Origin: Muribaculaceae bacterium
GTDB lineage: Bacteria; Bacteroidota; Bacteroidia; Bacteroidales; Muribaculaceae
Length of the DNA stretch: 51,913 nucleotides
Direction of reading: 5' to 3'
NCBI GenBank assembly: GCA_022509205.1
Contig: JAFLTR010000012.1
Location: 1-51,913, forward strand
Below the pieces are notes generated by a model, which worked only from the letters and a program-made list of their open reading frames with translations, searched no databases and had not been told where the DNA came from. The translations under genes and the position numbers were made by a program. Shown here one piece after another: positions 42,231-50,827 of this stretch (the stretch's first letter is position 1; each line of letters starts with the position of its first letter).

Positions 42231-43127
42231 ATGAAAAGTATATTTTTTTCAGTGATTTTTACGTTATCATATCTGACGGTATTTTCACAGACAGATGCCT
42301 ATCTCAAGCTTTACGATAAAAACAATAAGCATCCACGCATTGTAAGTATCACCTATCCGGGAGATGCTAACACGCGCGAGATGTACAACAGTATCTATGG
42401 CCATGGTGCTATAATAGAAAATCCCTGGGTGGCATACAGGGTTTACATGGACAACCGGCAGAGCCTGGACCTGTATGTGAAACAAACCCCTCGGCTCGAA
42501 CTTGACGTGACAGGTTTCTACACCACTCCCGAGCAACTTGAGGAAGGTTACGGTTGTGATGTTCTCTGGGCAGGGCAATCTATCGGTGCCGGTTCTTTCA
42601 GAGGCTTCACTGATCAACCCGTCACTATCGACACAGTAGCCTCGCGCACCCAGACTGTTCTGAGTGATTCCTCTGTGGAGGTGGTAGATAAGGATTGGAT
42701 CTTCAACGGCCATCCGATTCAGATGACTCAGACCTATTCGATGATGCCTGATAGCCGCGACCTCATTGTGGAGATTCAGCTTGAAGGTTATACCCCCGAT
42801 GATATCTTCGCCACAGGGATTCAGAAACTCGAAACCGATAACGTCGGATTTATTCAACCCGATGGCATAGCGGCCTCCTGGGGTAGCAATGTGCCCGATA
42901 AAAAGCATCCCGAACTTATCGAGGAAGTGGGCCTTGCTATTCAAATCAATCCCGAAAATATCATAGAATATAGGGAAGATGAAATTAATTACTTATATTT
43001 GCTGAAACCGGACAAAAACGGAAAAATCAGATATAAGGTTATAGCCTCGGGTAATCGAGAGAAAGATGGATTCAAGGATGCCTCTTCCTGGCTCTCATAT
43101 ATTAAAGAGAATTATAAAAATAAATAA
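42231..43127 (+). CDS. Exported DUF4861 protein of uronate catabolism
   Basis: A 298-residue protein of the DUF4861 type, exported (signal peptide MKSIFFSVIFTLSYLTVFSQ). Segments such as NIYGHGAIIENPWVAYRVYMDNRQSLDLYVKQTPRLEL (read here as SIYGHGAIIENPWVAYR) and LEEGYGCDVLWAGQSIGAGSFRG are characteristic. The predicted beta-rich make-up resembles galactose-mutarotase-like folds. It opens the operon DUF4861-kduD-EIIC-kduI and lies 52 bp before kduD. In many bacteria such proteins sit in pectin or alginate loci, but the activity is not known to me. Since GH105 and KduI are also exported here, a periplasmic step on unsaturated uronate, such as ring opening or anomer exchange, is a reasonable guess. 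Confidence 0.8.
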   Translation: MKSIFFSVIFTLSYLTVFSQTDAYLKLYDKNNKHPRIVSITYPGDANTREMYNSIYGHGAIIENPWVAYRVYMDNRQSLDLYVKQTPRLELDVTGFYTTPEQLEEGYGCDVLWAGQSIGAGSFRGFTDQPVTIDTVASRTQTVLSDSSVEVVDKDWIFNGHPIQMTQTYSMMPDSRDLIVEIQLEGYTPDDIFATGIQKLETDNVGFIQPDGIAASWGSNVPDKKHPELIEEVGLAIQINPENIIEYREDEINYLYLLKPDKNGKIRYKVIASGNREKDGFKDASSWLSYIKENYKNK

Positions 43128-43179
43128 GATAATAACGGAAGTCTCCGGGCTTCCGAAAACCGAAAAATGAAATAGTATT

Positions 43180-43974
43180 ATGGTAAACTTCTCACTCAAG
43201 GGTAAGGTAGCCCTCGTCACCGGTGGCGTATATGGCATCGGTTTCGCTATCGCTAAGGCTCTCCATGAAGCAGGCGCACAAATTGTCTACAACTGCAGTA
43301 CACAAAAGTCTATGGATACCGGCGTTGCCAATTATAAGGAAGCCGGAATAGAGGCCAAAGGTTATCTCTGCGATGTCACCGATGAAGCTGCCGTCAAAGC
43401 TATGGTGGCCGACATAGAAAAGAATCTCGGAGGAGTAGATATCCTCGTGAATAATGCCGGCATCATCAAGCGTATACCCATGCATGAGATGGATGTGGAA
43501 GACTTCCGCAAAGTTGTAGATATCGACCTTGTGGCTCCATATATATGTGCTAAGGCTGTTATCCCCGGAATGATTAAGAAGGGACACGGTAAGATCATCA
43601 ATATCTGCTCTATGATGAGTGAACTGGGCCGTGAAACTGTCTCAGCTTACGCAGCAGCCAAAGGTGGTCTGAAGATGCTGACCCGTAACATCTGTTCGGA
43701 ATATGCGGAATATAATATACAGTGTAACGGTATCGGTCCGGGCTATATAGCCACTCCTCAGACTGCTCCTCTACGTGAGAAACAGCCTGACGGCAGCCGT
43801 CATCCGTTCGATCGTTTTATAATTTCCAAGACACCTGCTGCACGCTGGGGTACACCCGAGGATCTCGCCGGCCCGGCTGTGTTCCTGGCCTCCGAAGCCT
43901 CCGACTTTGTAAACGGACATATCCTTTACGTCGATGGAGGTATCCTTGCTTACATCGGCAAACAACCATCTTGA
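43180..43974 (+). CDS. kduD: KduD-type short-chain dehydrogenase (2-dehydro-3-deoxygluconate / gluconate 5-dehydrogenase)
   Basis: Cytoplasmic short-chain dehydrogenase, 264 residues, no signal peptide. The Rossmann motif TGGVYGIG, the NNAG motif, and the catalytic Ser144, Tyr157 and Lys161 (SMMSELGRETVSAYAAAK) are present. The end VNGHILYVDGGILAYIGKQ is typical of the KduD / gluconate-5-dehydrogenase group. In this context (with kduI, kdgK and eda) it most likely reduces 2,5-diketo-3-deoxygluconate to KDG with NADH. The same family also includes 5-ketogluconate reductases, so a dual role is possible. It lies between the DUF4861 gene and the EIIC gene, with 240 bp to the latter. Confidence 0.9.
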   Translation: MVNFSLKGKVALVTGGVYGIGFAIAKALHEAGAQIVYNCSTQKSMDTGVANYKEAGIEAKGYLCDVTDEAAVKAMVADIEKNLGGVDILVNNAGIIKRIPMHEMDVEDFRKVVDIDLVAPYICAKAVIPGMIKKGHGKIINICSMMSELGRETVSAYAAAKGGLKMLTRNICSEYAEYNIQCNGIGPGYIATPQTAPLREKQPDGSRHPFDRFIISKTPAARWGTPEDLAGPAVFLASEASDFVNGHILYVDGGILAYIGKQPS

Positions 43975-43976
43975 GT

Positions 43977-44203
43977 GTCTTCAGTTTTCAGTCTTCAGTT
44001 TTCAGTCAATACAAGCTTATGAAAACATGAGACTTTAACAAGTTAATGGTGTCGGAGCAATCTATGGATTGGGTTGAAAAGGTTTGATTATATCTCAGAG
44101 AATATTTTTATTATATTATCGTCATAATCAGTGAGACTGCCAAAATGATTGTAGACCTAATGAAATATCTGAAAACTGAAAACTGAAACAGAAAACTGAC
44201 AAC
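43977..44203. repeat. Tandem and inverted 13-14-nt repeats between kduD and the EIIC gene
   Basis: A 14-nt unit (GTCTTCAGTTTTCA) occurs twice in tandem at 43977-44004. Its inverse appears near the right end as ACTGAAAACTGAA (44175-44187) within 44169-44203, an exact complement of 43980-43992 and of 43994-44006. The region between (about 165 nt) has no gene. The arms could pair over a long loop or reflect slipped-strand duplication; the unit resembles short intergenic repeats common in this phylum. Confidence 0.6.
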
Positions 44204-44214
44204 TAACAATTTAC

Positions 44215-45636
44215 ATGGAACAAGTATTTTCTTATATAATAGGATTGGGGGCGGCGGTGATGATGCCAATCATCTTCACCGTGCTCGGTCTTTGTATCGG
44301 TATTAAAATAGGTAAGGCCCTTATGGCCGGTCTGAAGGTTGGCGTCGGTTTCGTCGGCCTTTCTATTGTTACGGCCCTCCTTACCTCCTCTTTAGGTCCT
44401 GCTCTTAATGAAATCGTAAAACTCTACGACCTGCAACTGAAAGTGTTTGATATGGGCTGGCCGGCTGCAGCCGCTGTGGCCTATAATACTGCTGTCGGAG
44501 CTTTCATTATCCCGGTGTGTCTCGGAGTAAATCTCCTCATGCTCGTTCTGAAAACCACCCGCACAGTGAACATCGACCTCTGGAACTACTGGCATTTCGC
44601 CTTTATCGGTGCCGTGATATATTTCGCCACAGATTCCCTTGCATGGGGATTTTTCGGAGCGATTATATGCTACATTGTCACGCTCGTCATTGCCGACATG
44701 ACAGCTAAGAAGTTCCAGGATTTTTATCCGGATACGGAGGGTATCTCTATCCCTCAGCCTTTCTGCGCCGGCTTCGCACCTATAGCTTATGTCATCAATA
44801 AAGGACTCGATATGATTCCCGGTATGCGTAAGCTGGATATCGACGCCGAAGGACTTAAAAAGAAATTCGGAATTCTTGGTGAACCCCTCTTTCTCGGTGT
44901 GCTCGTTGGTATCGGTATCGGATGCTTCACATGCTCGTCTTGGAATGAATTTGTAGATAAAATCCCATATATTCTGGGGCTTGGTATTAAGATGGGTGCT
45001 GTAATGGCGCTTATCCCTAGAGTGACAGCATTCTTTATCGAAGGTCTGAAACCTATTTCGGATGCCACCAGGGAACTTATAGCAAAGAAATTCAAGAATG
45101 CCGACGGTTTGAATATCGGTATGAGCCCGGCAATCGTAATCGGTCATCCCACAACTCTTGTGGTTTCCCTTCTCCTTATGCCGGTCACTTTGATTCTTGC
45201 CGTTATCCTGCCCGGAAATCAATTCCTCCCATTAGCTTCGCTGGCAGGTATGTTCTATGTGTTTGTGCTGATTCTTCCTTACACCAACGGTAACGTAGTT
45301 AAATCTTTTATTGTGGGTGTTATAATCATAATCGGAGGTCTGTATATGGTTACCAGCATAGCGCCGGCTTTCACCCTCGCAGCCGACGATGTATACCAGA
45401 TAACAGGCGACGGTTCTGTAGCAATTCCGGAAGGATTCCAGGCAGGCGCCCTCGACTTTGCTTCATCTCCTCTCAGCTTCGCACTATATCATCTCACTGT
45501 TTATCTTAAGGAGATCGGTGCAGGAATTATTATACTTCTCACATGCGTCCTGATGTGGTGGAACCGTGTACTGATTATCAGGAATCAGAAAAAGATGATC
45601 GAAAAAGGAGCCACCACTCTGCAGACTATGGAGTAA
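44215..45636 (+). CDS. Orphan galactitol-type PTS EIIC permease
   Basis: Inner-membrane protein of 473 residues with about ten or more helices, of the ascorbate-galactitol PTS EIIC family (GatC-like): opening YIIGLGAAVMMPIIFTVLGLCIGIKIGKALMAGLKVGVGFVGL, then FDMGWPAAAAVAYNTAVGAFIIPVCLGVNLLML, and the GEPLFLGVLVGIGIG stretch. In a complete PTS the EIIC works with EIIA and EIIB, fed by HPr and EI. None of these is in the window, and Bacteroidetes generally lack a sugar PTS. Placed between kduD and kduI, it probably moves an unsaturated-uronate intermediate (DKI, DKII) or KDG by a PTS-independent route. Family confident; substrate and mode inferred. Confidence 0.85.
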   Translation: MEQVFSYIIGLGAAVMMPIIFTVLGLCIGIKIGKALMAGLKVGVGFVGLSIVTALLTSSLGPALNEIVKLYDLQLKVFDMGWPAAAAVAYNTAVGAFIIPVCLGVNLLMLVLKTTRTVNIDLWNYWHFAFIGAVIYFATDSLAWGFFGAIICYIVTLVIADMTAKKFQDFYPDTEGISIPQPFCAGFAPIAYVINKGLDMIPGMRKLDIDAEGLKKKFGILGEPLFLGVLVGIGIGCFTCSSWNEFVDKIPYILGLGIKMGAVMALIPRVTAFFIEGLKPISDATRELIAKKFKNADGLNIGMSPAIVIGHPTTLVVSLLLMPVTLILAVILPGNQFLPLASLAGMFYVFVLILPYTNGNVVKSFIVGVIIIIGGLYMVTSIAPAFTLAADDVYQITGDGSVAIPEGFQAGALDFASSPLSFALYHLTVYLKEIGAGIIILLTCVLMWWNRVLIIRNQKKMIEKGATTLQTME

Positions 45637-45693
45637 TTCCTGTCTCGGAGAGGCTGACTAACCTTGAGTTAAAAAACTTCAATACAATAAGAA

Positions 45694-46614
45694 ATGAAAA
45701 AATTAATTTTTGCTGCTATGGCTACTTTAGCAATGACCGGCGCATCAGCACAGACCACTTATACTATCCAGCGTGCGTGCCATCCGGAAGATGTGAAGGA
45801 ATATTCCACAGATCAGCTTCGTGCGCGTTTCATGATGCCTAACGTGATTGAAGCCAACAAGGTGAATCTAACCTATTCAATGTACGACCGTCTGATATTT
45901 GGAGGAGTGATGCCTGTGGGACAGACCATCAAACTTGAAACCATCGATCCCCTAAAGGCAGATTATTTTCTGCAGAGAAGGGAATTGGGTGCAATCAATA
46001 TTGGCGGACCCGGCATTATTTCTGTCGATGGCAAAGATTATGAATTGAATTTTAAAGATGCACTATATGTGGGTTGTGGCAATAAGGAAGTGACTTTCCG
46101 ATCAAAGGATGATTCAAATCCGGCAAAGTTCTATATTAATTCCACCACGGCCCATAAGCATTATAAGACTCAGTTGATCACAATTGACGGTCGCAAAGGT
46201 TCCATCAAAGCCAACAGTTTCCACGCCGGAAGCATGGAAGAGAGCAACGACCGTGTCATCAATCAGCTGATTGTAAATAATGTTTTGGAAGAGGGCCCAT
46301 GCCAGCTTCAGATGGGTCTTACAGAGCTTATGCCCGGTTCTGTATGGAACACTATGCCGGCTCATACCCACGATCGTCGAGTAGAGGCTTATTTCTATTT
46401 CAATGTCCCCGAAGGTAACGCTATTTGTCACCTTATGGGTGAACCCCAGGAAGAGAGAGTGGTTTGGCTCCATAACGAACAAGCTATCATGAGTCCCGAA
46501 TGGAGTATACATGCAGCAGCCGGAACATCTAACTATATGTTCATCTGGGGTATGGGAGGTGAAAACCTCGACTACAGCGACATGGACAAATTCCCTTACA
46601 CCGACATGCGTTAA
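45694..46614 (+). CDS. kduI: KduI, 5-keto-4-deoxyuronate isomerase, with signal peptide (periplasmic)
   Basis: Cupin-fold zinc isomerase that turns 5-keto-4-deoxyuronate (DKI) into 2,5-diketo-3-deoxygluconate (DKII). 306 residues; the E. coli enzyme has 278. The extra 28 residues are all at the N-terminus: zinc ligands here are His224, His226, Glu231 and His273, each exactly 28 above the E. coli positions 196, 198, 203 and 245. Residues 1-20 form a standard signal peptide: MKK, hydrophobic core [11 protein letters not shown], and the cleavage site ASA-Q. KduI is normally cytoplasmic, so export is unusual; it agrees with exported GH105 making DKI in the periplasm and with the transporter gene just upstream. 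Family segments [28 protein letters not shown] and [24 protein letters not shown] are intact. Confidence 0.95.
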   Translation: MKKLIFAAMATLAMTGASAQTTYTIQRACHPEDVKEYSTDQLRARFMMPNVIEANKVNLTYSMYDRLIFGGVMPVGQTIKLETIDPLKADYFLQRRELGAINIGGPGIISVDGKDYELNFKDALYVGCGNKEVTFRSKDDSNPAKFYINSTTAHKHYKTQLITIDGRKGSIKANSFHAGSMEESNDRVINQLIVNNVLEEGPCQLQMGLTELMPGSVWNTMPAHTHDRRVEAYFYFNVPEGNAICHLMGEPQEERVVWLHNEQAIMSPEWSIHAAAGTSNYMFIWGMGGENLDYSDMDKFPYTDMR

Positions 46615-46617
46615 CCA

Positions 46618-46712
46618 TTGACTAAGGGATCGCTCCGGAGGAGTAGGATCACCGCGGCAAAAGTTAATTACGATTGACTAAGGGATCACTCCGGAGGAGT
46701 AATGTCACCGCG
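46618..46712. repeat. Two direct repeats between kduI and kdgK
   Basis: A unit of about 39 nt opening TTGACTAAGGGATC, then a CTCCGGAG palindrome and TCACCGCG, occurs at 46618-46656 and again at 46674-46712, 56 bp apart, with a few differences. Behind it are a perfect 12-bp palindrome CGACTGCAGTCG (46751-46762) and a small hairpin CAACCCC/GGGGTTG (46789-46795 and 46799-46805). The 254-bp spacer has no gene. These look like intergenic REP-type elements; a role as processing or attenuation site within the operon is possible. Confidence 0.6.
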
Positions 46713-46868
46713 AAGCGTAGACTAAATTAACCCTCGACAAGGGAGCGAAGCGACTGCAGTCGGGGGGATAAACAACCACTAAAAACTGCAACCCCGGAGG
46801 GGTTGATTATCTGAAATTTCTATTAAAACTATAAACAACATTTAACCAACTAAACAACTATAACCACC

Positions 46869-47891
46869 ATGAGCAAAGTAATAACTCTTGGAGAAATCAT
46901 GCTCCGACTCTCCCCGGAGGGATGCTACAGATTTGTAGAAGTAGACAAATTCAATGTAATTTGGGGTGGCGGCGAGGCTAACGTCGCTGTAAGCTGCGCC
47001 AACTATGGCCACGATGCTTATTTTGTAAGCAAACTCCCCAAACATGAAATCGGGCAGGCTGCCGTTAACGCACTCCGTCGTTATGGCGTGCATGTAGACC
47101 ATATTGCAAGAGGTGGCGACAGAGTAGGTATCTACTATTGTGAGACCGGTGCTTCAATGCGACCCTCAAAGGTGATTTACGACCGCGCAAATTCTGCCAT
47201 TGCCGAGGCTGATCCTTCAGATTTCGATTTCGACAAGATTATGGAAGGTGCAGACTGGTTCCATTGGAGCGGTATCACTCCCGCTATTTCCGATAAGGCT
47301 GCCGAACTGACGAGACTTGCTTGCGAGGCTGCTAAAAGACATGGCGTGACTGTTTCTGTTGACCTTAACTTCCGCAAGAAACTCTGGACAAGTGAGAAGG
47401 CCATCTCTATCATGAAGCCGTTGATGAAATATGTGGATGTATGTATCGGCAACGAAGAGGATGCTGAACTTTGCCTCGGCTTCAAACCGGATGCTGATGT
47501 AGAAGGAGGTAACACCGATGCTGAAGGCTATAAGGGTATATTCCAGCAGATGATGAAGGAATTCGGATTCAAATATGTGGTTTCTACCCTCCGTGAATCC
47601 TTCTCTGCTACCCATAATGGCTGGAAAGCTATGATCTATGATGGTAAGGAATTCTATCAGAGCAAACGCTACGATATCAACCCGATTATCGACCGCGTAG
47701 GTGGTGGTGACTCTTTCTCCGGAGGTCTTATCCACGGTCTACTCACTATGCCGACTCAGGGCGAGGCTCTCGAATTCGCTGTGGCTGCATCTGCCCTCAA
47801 ACAGACAATCCCAGGTGACTTCAACCTTGTATCAGCTGAAGAGGTGAAAGCTCTTGCCGGCGGTTCTGCCAACGGTCGTGTTCAACGTTAA
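46869..47891 (+). CDS. kdgK: 2-keto-3-deoxygluconate kinase
   Basis: PfkB-family sugar kinase of 340 residues that phosphorylates KDG to KDPG with ATP, the step where the UxaA branch and the KduD branch meet. Family segments: the N-terminal glycine-rich WGGGEANVAVSCANYG, VSVDLNFRKKLW, CIGNEEDAELCLG, and the C-terminal anion-hole/catalytic motif DRVGGGDSFSGG with the base Asp in GGD. No signal peptide. It is separated from kduI by 254 bp of repeats and followed by eda after 45 bp. Slightly longer than E. coli KdgK (309) through an insertion near EGGNTDAEGYKG. Confident from sequence plus context. Confidence 0.94.
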   Translation: MSKVITLGEIMLRLSPEGCYRFVEVDKFNVIWGGGEANVAVSCANYGHDAYFVSKLPKHEIGQAAVNALRRYGVHVDHIARGGDRVGIYYCETGASMRPSKVIYDRANSAIAEADPSDFDFDKIMEGADWFHWSGITPAISDKAAELTRLACEAAKRHGVTVSVDLNFRKKLWTSEKAISIMKPLMKYVDVCIGNEEDAELCLGFKPDADVEGGNTDAEGYKGIFQQMMKEFGFKYVVSTLRESFSATHNGWKAMIYDGKEFYQSKRYDINPIIDRVGGGDSFSGGLIHGLLTMPTQGEALEFAVAASALKQTIPGDFNLVSAEEVKALAGGSANGRVQR

Positions 47892-47936
47892 TCCTCCGCT
47901 ACTACATAACATTAAAAACAAAAACAACAGCTAACA

Positions 47937-48590
47937 ATGGCTAAATTCAATAAATTACAAGTCCTCAACAAGATGGAGGAGGCTCCAATGGTCCCCGTTT
48001 TCTATCACAAGGATGTTGAGACCGCTAAAAAAGTGGTGAAAGCTTGCTACGAGGGTGGCGTCAGGGCTTTCGAGTTTACTAACCGTGGCGATTTTGCACA
48101 TGAGGTTTTCGCCGAAGTAGTGAAATTTGCTGCAGCAGAATGTCCCGAGATGGCTATGGGCGTTGGTTCTATAGTAGATCCCGCTGCTGCTTCTCTTTAC
48201 ATGCAGCTTGGTGCTTGCTTCGTGGTAGGTCCTCTCTTCAATCCTGAAGTGGCTAAGACATGCAACCGTCGTCAAGTTCCTTATATTCCCGGTTGCGGCA
48301 CAGTTTCCGAAATCGGTTTCGCTCAGGAAGTTGGATGCGAAGTTTGCAAAGTGTTCCCCGGAGACGTGCTCGGCCCCAAATTCGTCAAAGGTCTCCTTGC
48401 CCCGATGCCTTGGAGCAAACTTATGGTTACCGGTGGCGTAGAACCGACTCAGGAAAATATCACTTCCTGGTTCAAGGCCGGAGTGGCTTGCGTCGGTATG
48501 GGCAGCAAGCTCTTCCCGAAGGATAAAGTGGAAGCCGGCGACTGGGCTTTCATCACAGCTAAATGCAAAGAAGCTTTATCATACTGCTAA
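47937..48590 (+). CDS. eda: KDPG aldolase
   Basis: Cytoplasmic class I aldolase, 217 residues, that splits KDPG into pyruvate and glyceraldehyde-3-phosphate. The Schiff-base Lys138 lies in CKVFPGD; Glu46 and Arg50 in FEFTNRG correspond to Glu45 and Arg49 of E. coli Eda. The phosphate-binding segments [17 protein letters not shown] and VGMGSKLFP are present. Some relatives also act as 4-hydroxy-2-oxoglutarate aldolase. It lies 45 bp after kdgK and ends before a long hairpin that separates it from the GH3 gene. Confident. Confidence 0.95.
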   Translation: MAKFNKLQVLNKMEEAPMVPVFYHKDVETAKKVVKACYEGGVRAFEFTNRGDFAHEVFAEVVKFAAAECPEMAMGVGSIVDPAAASLYMQLGACFVVGPLFNPEVAKTCNRRQVPYIPGCGTVSEIGFAQEVGCEVCKVFPGDVLGPKFVKGLLAPMPWSKLMVTGGVEPTQENITSWFKAGVACVGMGSKLFPKDKVEAGDWAFITAKCKEALSYC

Positions 48591-48610
48591 TCAATCTTAT
48601 TTTATATAAT

Positions 48611-48650
48611 GGCTCCGTCCGAAATCATCCCTTGATTTGCGGGCGGAGTC
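48611..48650 (+). terminator. Long hairpin after eda
   Basis: GGCTCCGTCCGAAATCA (48611-48627) pairs with TGATTT, a bulged G, and CGGGCGGAGTC (48633-48650), a stem of about 17 bp with two G-T pairs and a 5-nt loop. No T-run follows (TAAATTATTA), so it may end or damp transcription between eda and GH3, or protect the mRNA end. Confidence 0.6.
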
Positions 48651-48691
48651 TAAATTATTAACTTACGAAAGCTAAGTAAACCATTCAAACC

Positions 48692-50827
48692 ATGATTAGA
48701 CTTTTATTTGCTATTATTGGTATTTCCGCGGCCCTTTTCCCGATTAATGCCAACGACAAGGCAATCTCTGTTAAAGCGGCAGCCAAACAAAAAGCCGATT
48801 CAATCGTGCAGTTACTTACTCTCGACGAGAAGATCGGCCTTATGATGGACCGCTCCAAACCGGTTCCGCGTCTCGGTATCCCCGAATACAACTGGTGGAA
48901 CGAGGCTCTACATGGGGTTGGACGTGCCGGTGTCGCTACAGTTTTCCCACAGGCTATAGCTATGGGTGCTACTTTCGACCCGGTCCTTATCCGGGAGACA
49001 TTCGATATTATCAGTGATGAGGCTCGTGCCAAATACAACGAATTCCGGAAAAGCGGAGACCACGGTCGCTACAAAGGCTTGACTTTCTGGACCCCTAATA
49101 TCAATATATTCCGTGATCCAAGATGGGGGAGAGGTCAGGAAACTTATGGTGAAGACCCATATCTGACCACTCAACTCGGTCTGGCGGCTGTAGCCGGTTT
49201 GCAGGGTGATGACCCTGAGGGTCTATTAAAAACGATGGCTTGCGCTAAACATTTCGCAGTGCATAGTGGGCCGGAATGGAACCGACATAGTTTCGATGCT
49301 AAGGATGTGCCCGCTGAATATCTTTGGGGAACTTACCTCCCCGCATTTGAAGAACTTGTGAATGCCGGTGTGGGCCAGGTGATGTGTGCTTACAACCGTT
49401 TTGACGGAGAACCCTGCTGCGGTAACACCAGACTCCTGCAACATATCCTGCGTGAAATGTGGGATTTCGACGGTATAATAGTCTCGGATTGCTCTGCGAT
49501 ACGGGATTTCTATAAACCCGGCAACCATGAAACTCACAAGGATGCTGCCGAGGCAAGTTCCGTTGCTGTCGTTTCCGGCACTAACCTCGAGTGCGGTAGT
49601 GAATACTCCAATCTAAAAGAAGGTATCGAACGTGGTTTGGTCACTGAAGAGGATATTAATGCCAGTGTCGCCAGATTGCTCGCTGCCCGTTTTCAGTTAG
49701 GCGAGTTAGGTGAAGATGCTGTCACCCCTTGGGACTCACTTCCCGGTTCAGTGGTAGATAGCCCGCTTCATCGGCAGAAAGCCCTCGATGTGGCCCGTAA
49801 GTCAATGGTGCTTCTTAAAAACAACGGTATTCTTCCTCTCTCCACAAATGATAAATCCATCATTGTGATGGGCCCGAATGCAGCTGACACAGTGATGCAA
49901 TGGGGTAATTATTCCGGAACACCCTCCCACACTATTTCCATTCTCGATGGTATCCGTTCCAAGATTAATTCTGTTAAATATGCGCAAGGAACCTCACATG
50001 TGGTAAATGAGGGTGAACTACCGGAAGTGGATCTCACGGGAGTGGAGACAGTCATTTTTGTAAGCGGTATTTCCCCTAAACTTGAGGGCGAGGAGATGAA
50101 AGTGAATCTACCCGGATTTAGAAGGGGCGACCGGGAAACTATAGAATTGCCGGAAGTTCAAAGAGAGTATCTTAAAAAACTGAAAGCTCAGGGCAAGAAA
50201 ATCGTACTTGTCAATTGTTCCGGTTCAGCAATGGGCCTCGCTCCCGAAGATGCCATCTGTGATGCCATCCTCCAGGCATGGTATCCCGGACAGGAGGGTG
50301 GACAGGCTGTTGCTGATGTGCTTTTTGGTGATTATAATCCGGCCGGCCGTTTACCCGTCACTTTCTATCGTGACGACAGTCAGCTACCCGATTTTGAGGA
50401 TTATAATATGGCGGGAAGAACCTATAGATATATGAAAGAAAAACCACTCTATCCTTTTGGCTACGGATTGAGCTACTCCGATTTCAGCTATGGCTCTCCC
50501 AAACTTCAGGAAACAGCAGAAATTGGCAGTAAGATTCCATTCATTGTTAATGTCTCCAACGACAGCAACACCGATGGTGAGGAAGTGGTGCAGCTATATA
50601 TCAGAAAGAAAGATGATCCGGGCTCGATCAACAAGACTTTAAGGGCTTTCAAGAGAGTGGAAATTCCGGCAAACTCATCTATAGATGTGGAATTCATTCT
50701 CGATGAAGACTCTTTTAAGACTTACGATCCGGTAAATGAGGAGATGGCCACAACTCCCGGTGAATATATAATCTATTATGGCGGTTCCTCATCAACCCCC
50801 AACTCAAAAACCGTGAAGTTACTTTAG
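48692..50827 (+). CDS. Secreted GH3 beta-glycosidase (xylosidase/glucosidase-type)
   Basis: Glycoside hydrolase family 3 enzyme, 711 residues, exported (signal peptide LLFAIIGISAALFPINAND). The N-terminal barrel shows YNWWNEALHGVGRAG, typical of beta-xylosidase-like GH3 members, FWTPNINIFRDPRWGRGQETYGEDP, the Lys-His segment MACAKHFAVHSGPE, and the nucleophile Asp near residue 266 in IIVSDCSAIRDF. The second alpha/beta domain follows (KSMVLLKNNGILPLS, LVNCSGSAMGLAPE ... ILQAWYPGQEGGQAVADVLFGDYNPAGRLPVTF), then an FnIII-like C-terminal domain. It is last in the kdu-kdgK-eda direction, 101 bp after eda, with a hairpin between. Substrate could be xylogalacturonan xylose, arabinose or glucose; family is certain, specificity is not. 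Confidence 0.92.
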   Translation: MIRLLFAIIGISAALFPINANDKAISVKAAAKQKADSIVQLLTLDEKIGLMMDRSKPVPRLGIPEYNWWNEALHGVGRAGVATVFPQAIAMGATFDPVLIRETFDIISDEARAKYNEFRKSGDHGRYKGLTFWTPNINIFRDPRWGRGQETYGEDPYLTTQLGLAAVAGLQGDDPEGLLKTMACAKHFAVHSGPEWNRHSFDAKDVPAEYLWGTYLPAFEELVNAGVGQVMCAYNRFDGEPCCGNTRLLQHILREMWDFDGIIVSDCSAIRDFYKPGNHETHKDAAEASSVAVVSGTNLECGSEYSNLKEGIERGLVTEEDINASVARLLAARFQLGELGEDAVTPWDSLPGSVVDSPLHRQKALDVARKSMVLLKNNGILPLSTNDKSIIVMGPNAADTVMQWGNYSGTPSHTISILDGIRSKINSVKYAQGTSHVVNEGELPEVDLTGVETVIFVSGISPKLEGEEMKVNLPGFRRGDRETIELPEVQREYLKKLKAQGKKIVLVNCSGSAMGLAPEDAICDAILQAWYPGQEGGQAVADVLFGDYNPAGRLPVTFYRDDSQLPDFEDYNMAGRTYRYMKEKPLYPFGYGLSYSDFSYGSPKLQETAEIGSKIPFIVNVSNDSNTDGEEVVQLYIRKKDDPGSINKTLRAFKRVEIPANSSIDVEFILDEDSFKTYDPVNEEMATTPGEYIIYYGGSSSTPNSKTVKLL

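Noticed and set aside
44215..45636. A gluconate or citrate-type permease in place of PTS EIIC
   Set aside because: The opening segment, the helix pattern and the GEP motif fit the galactitol EIIC family and not the GntP or CitMHS families.
46618..46805. Riboswitch ahead of kdgK
   Set aside because: The sequence consists of direct repeats and simple palindromes with no match to a riboswitch class I know.
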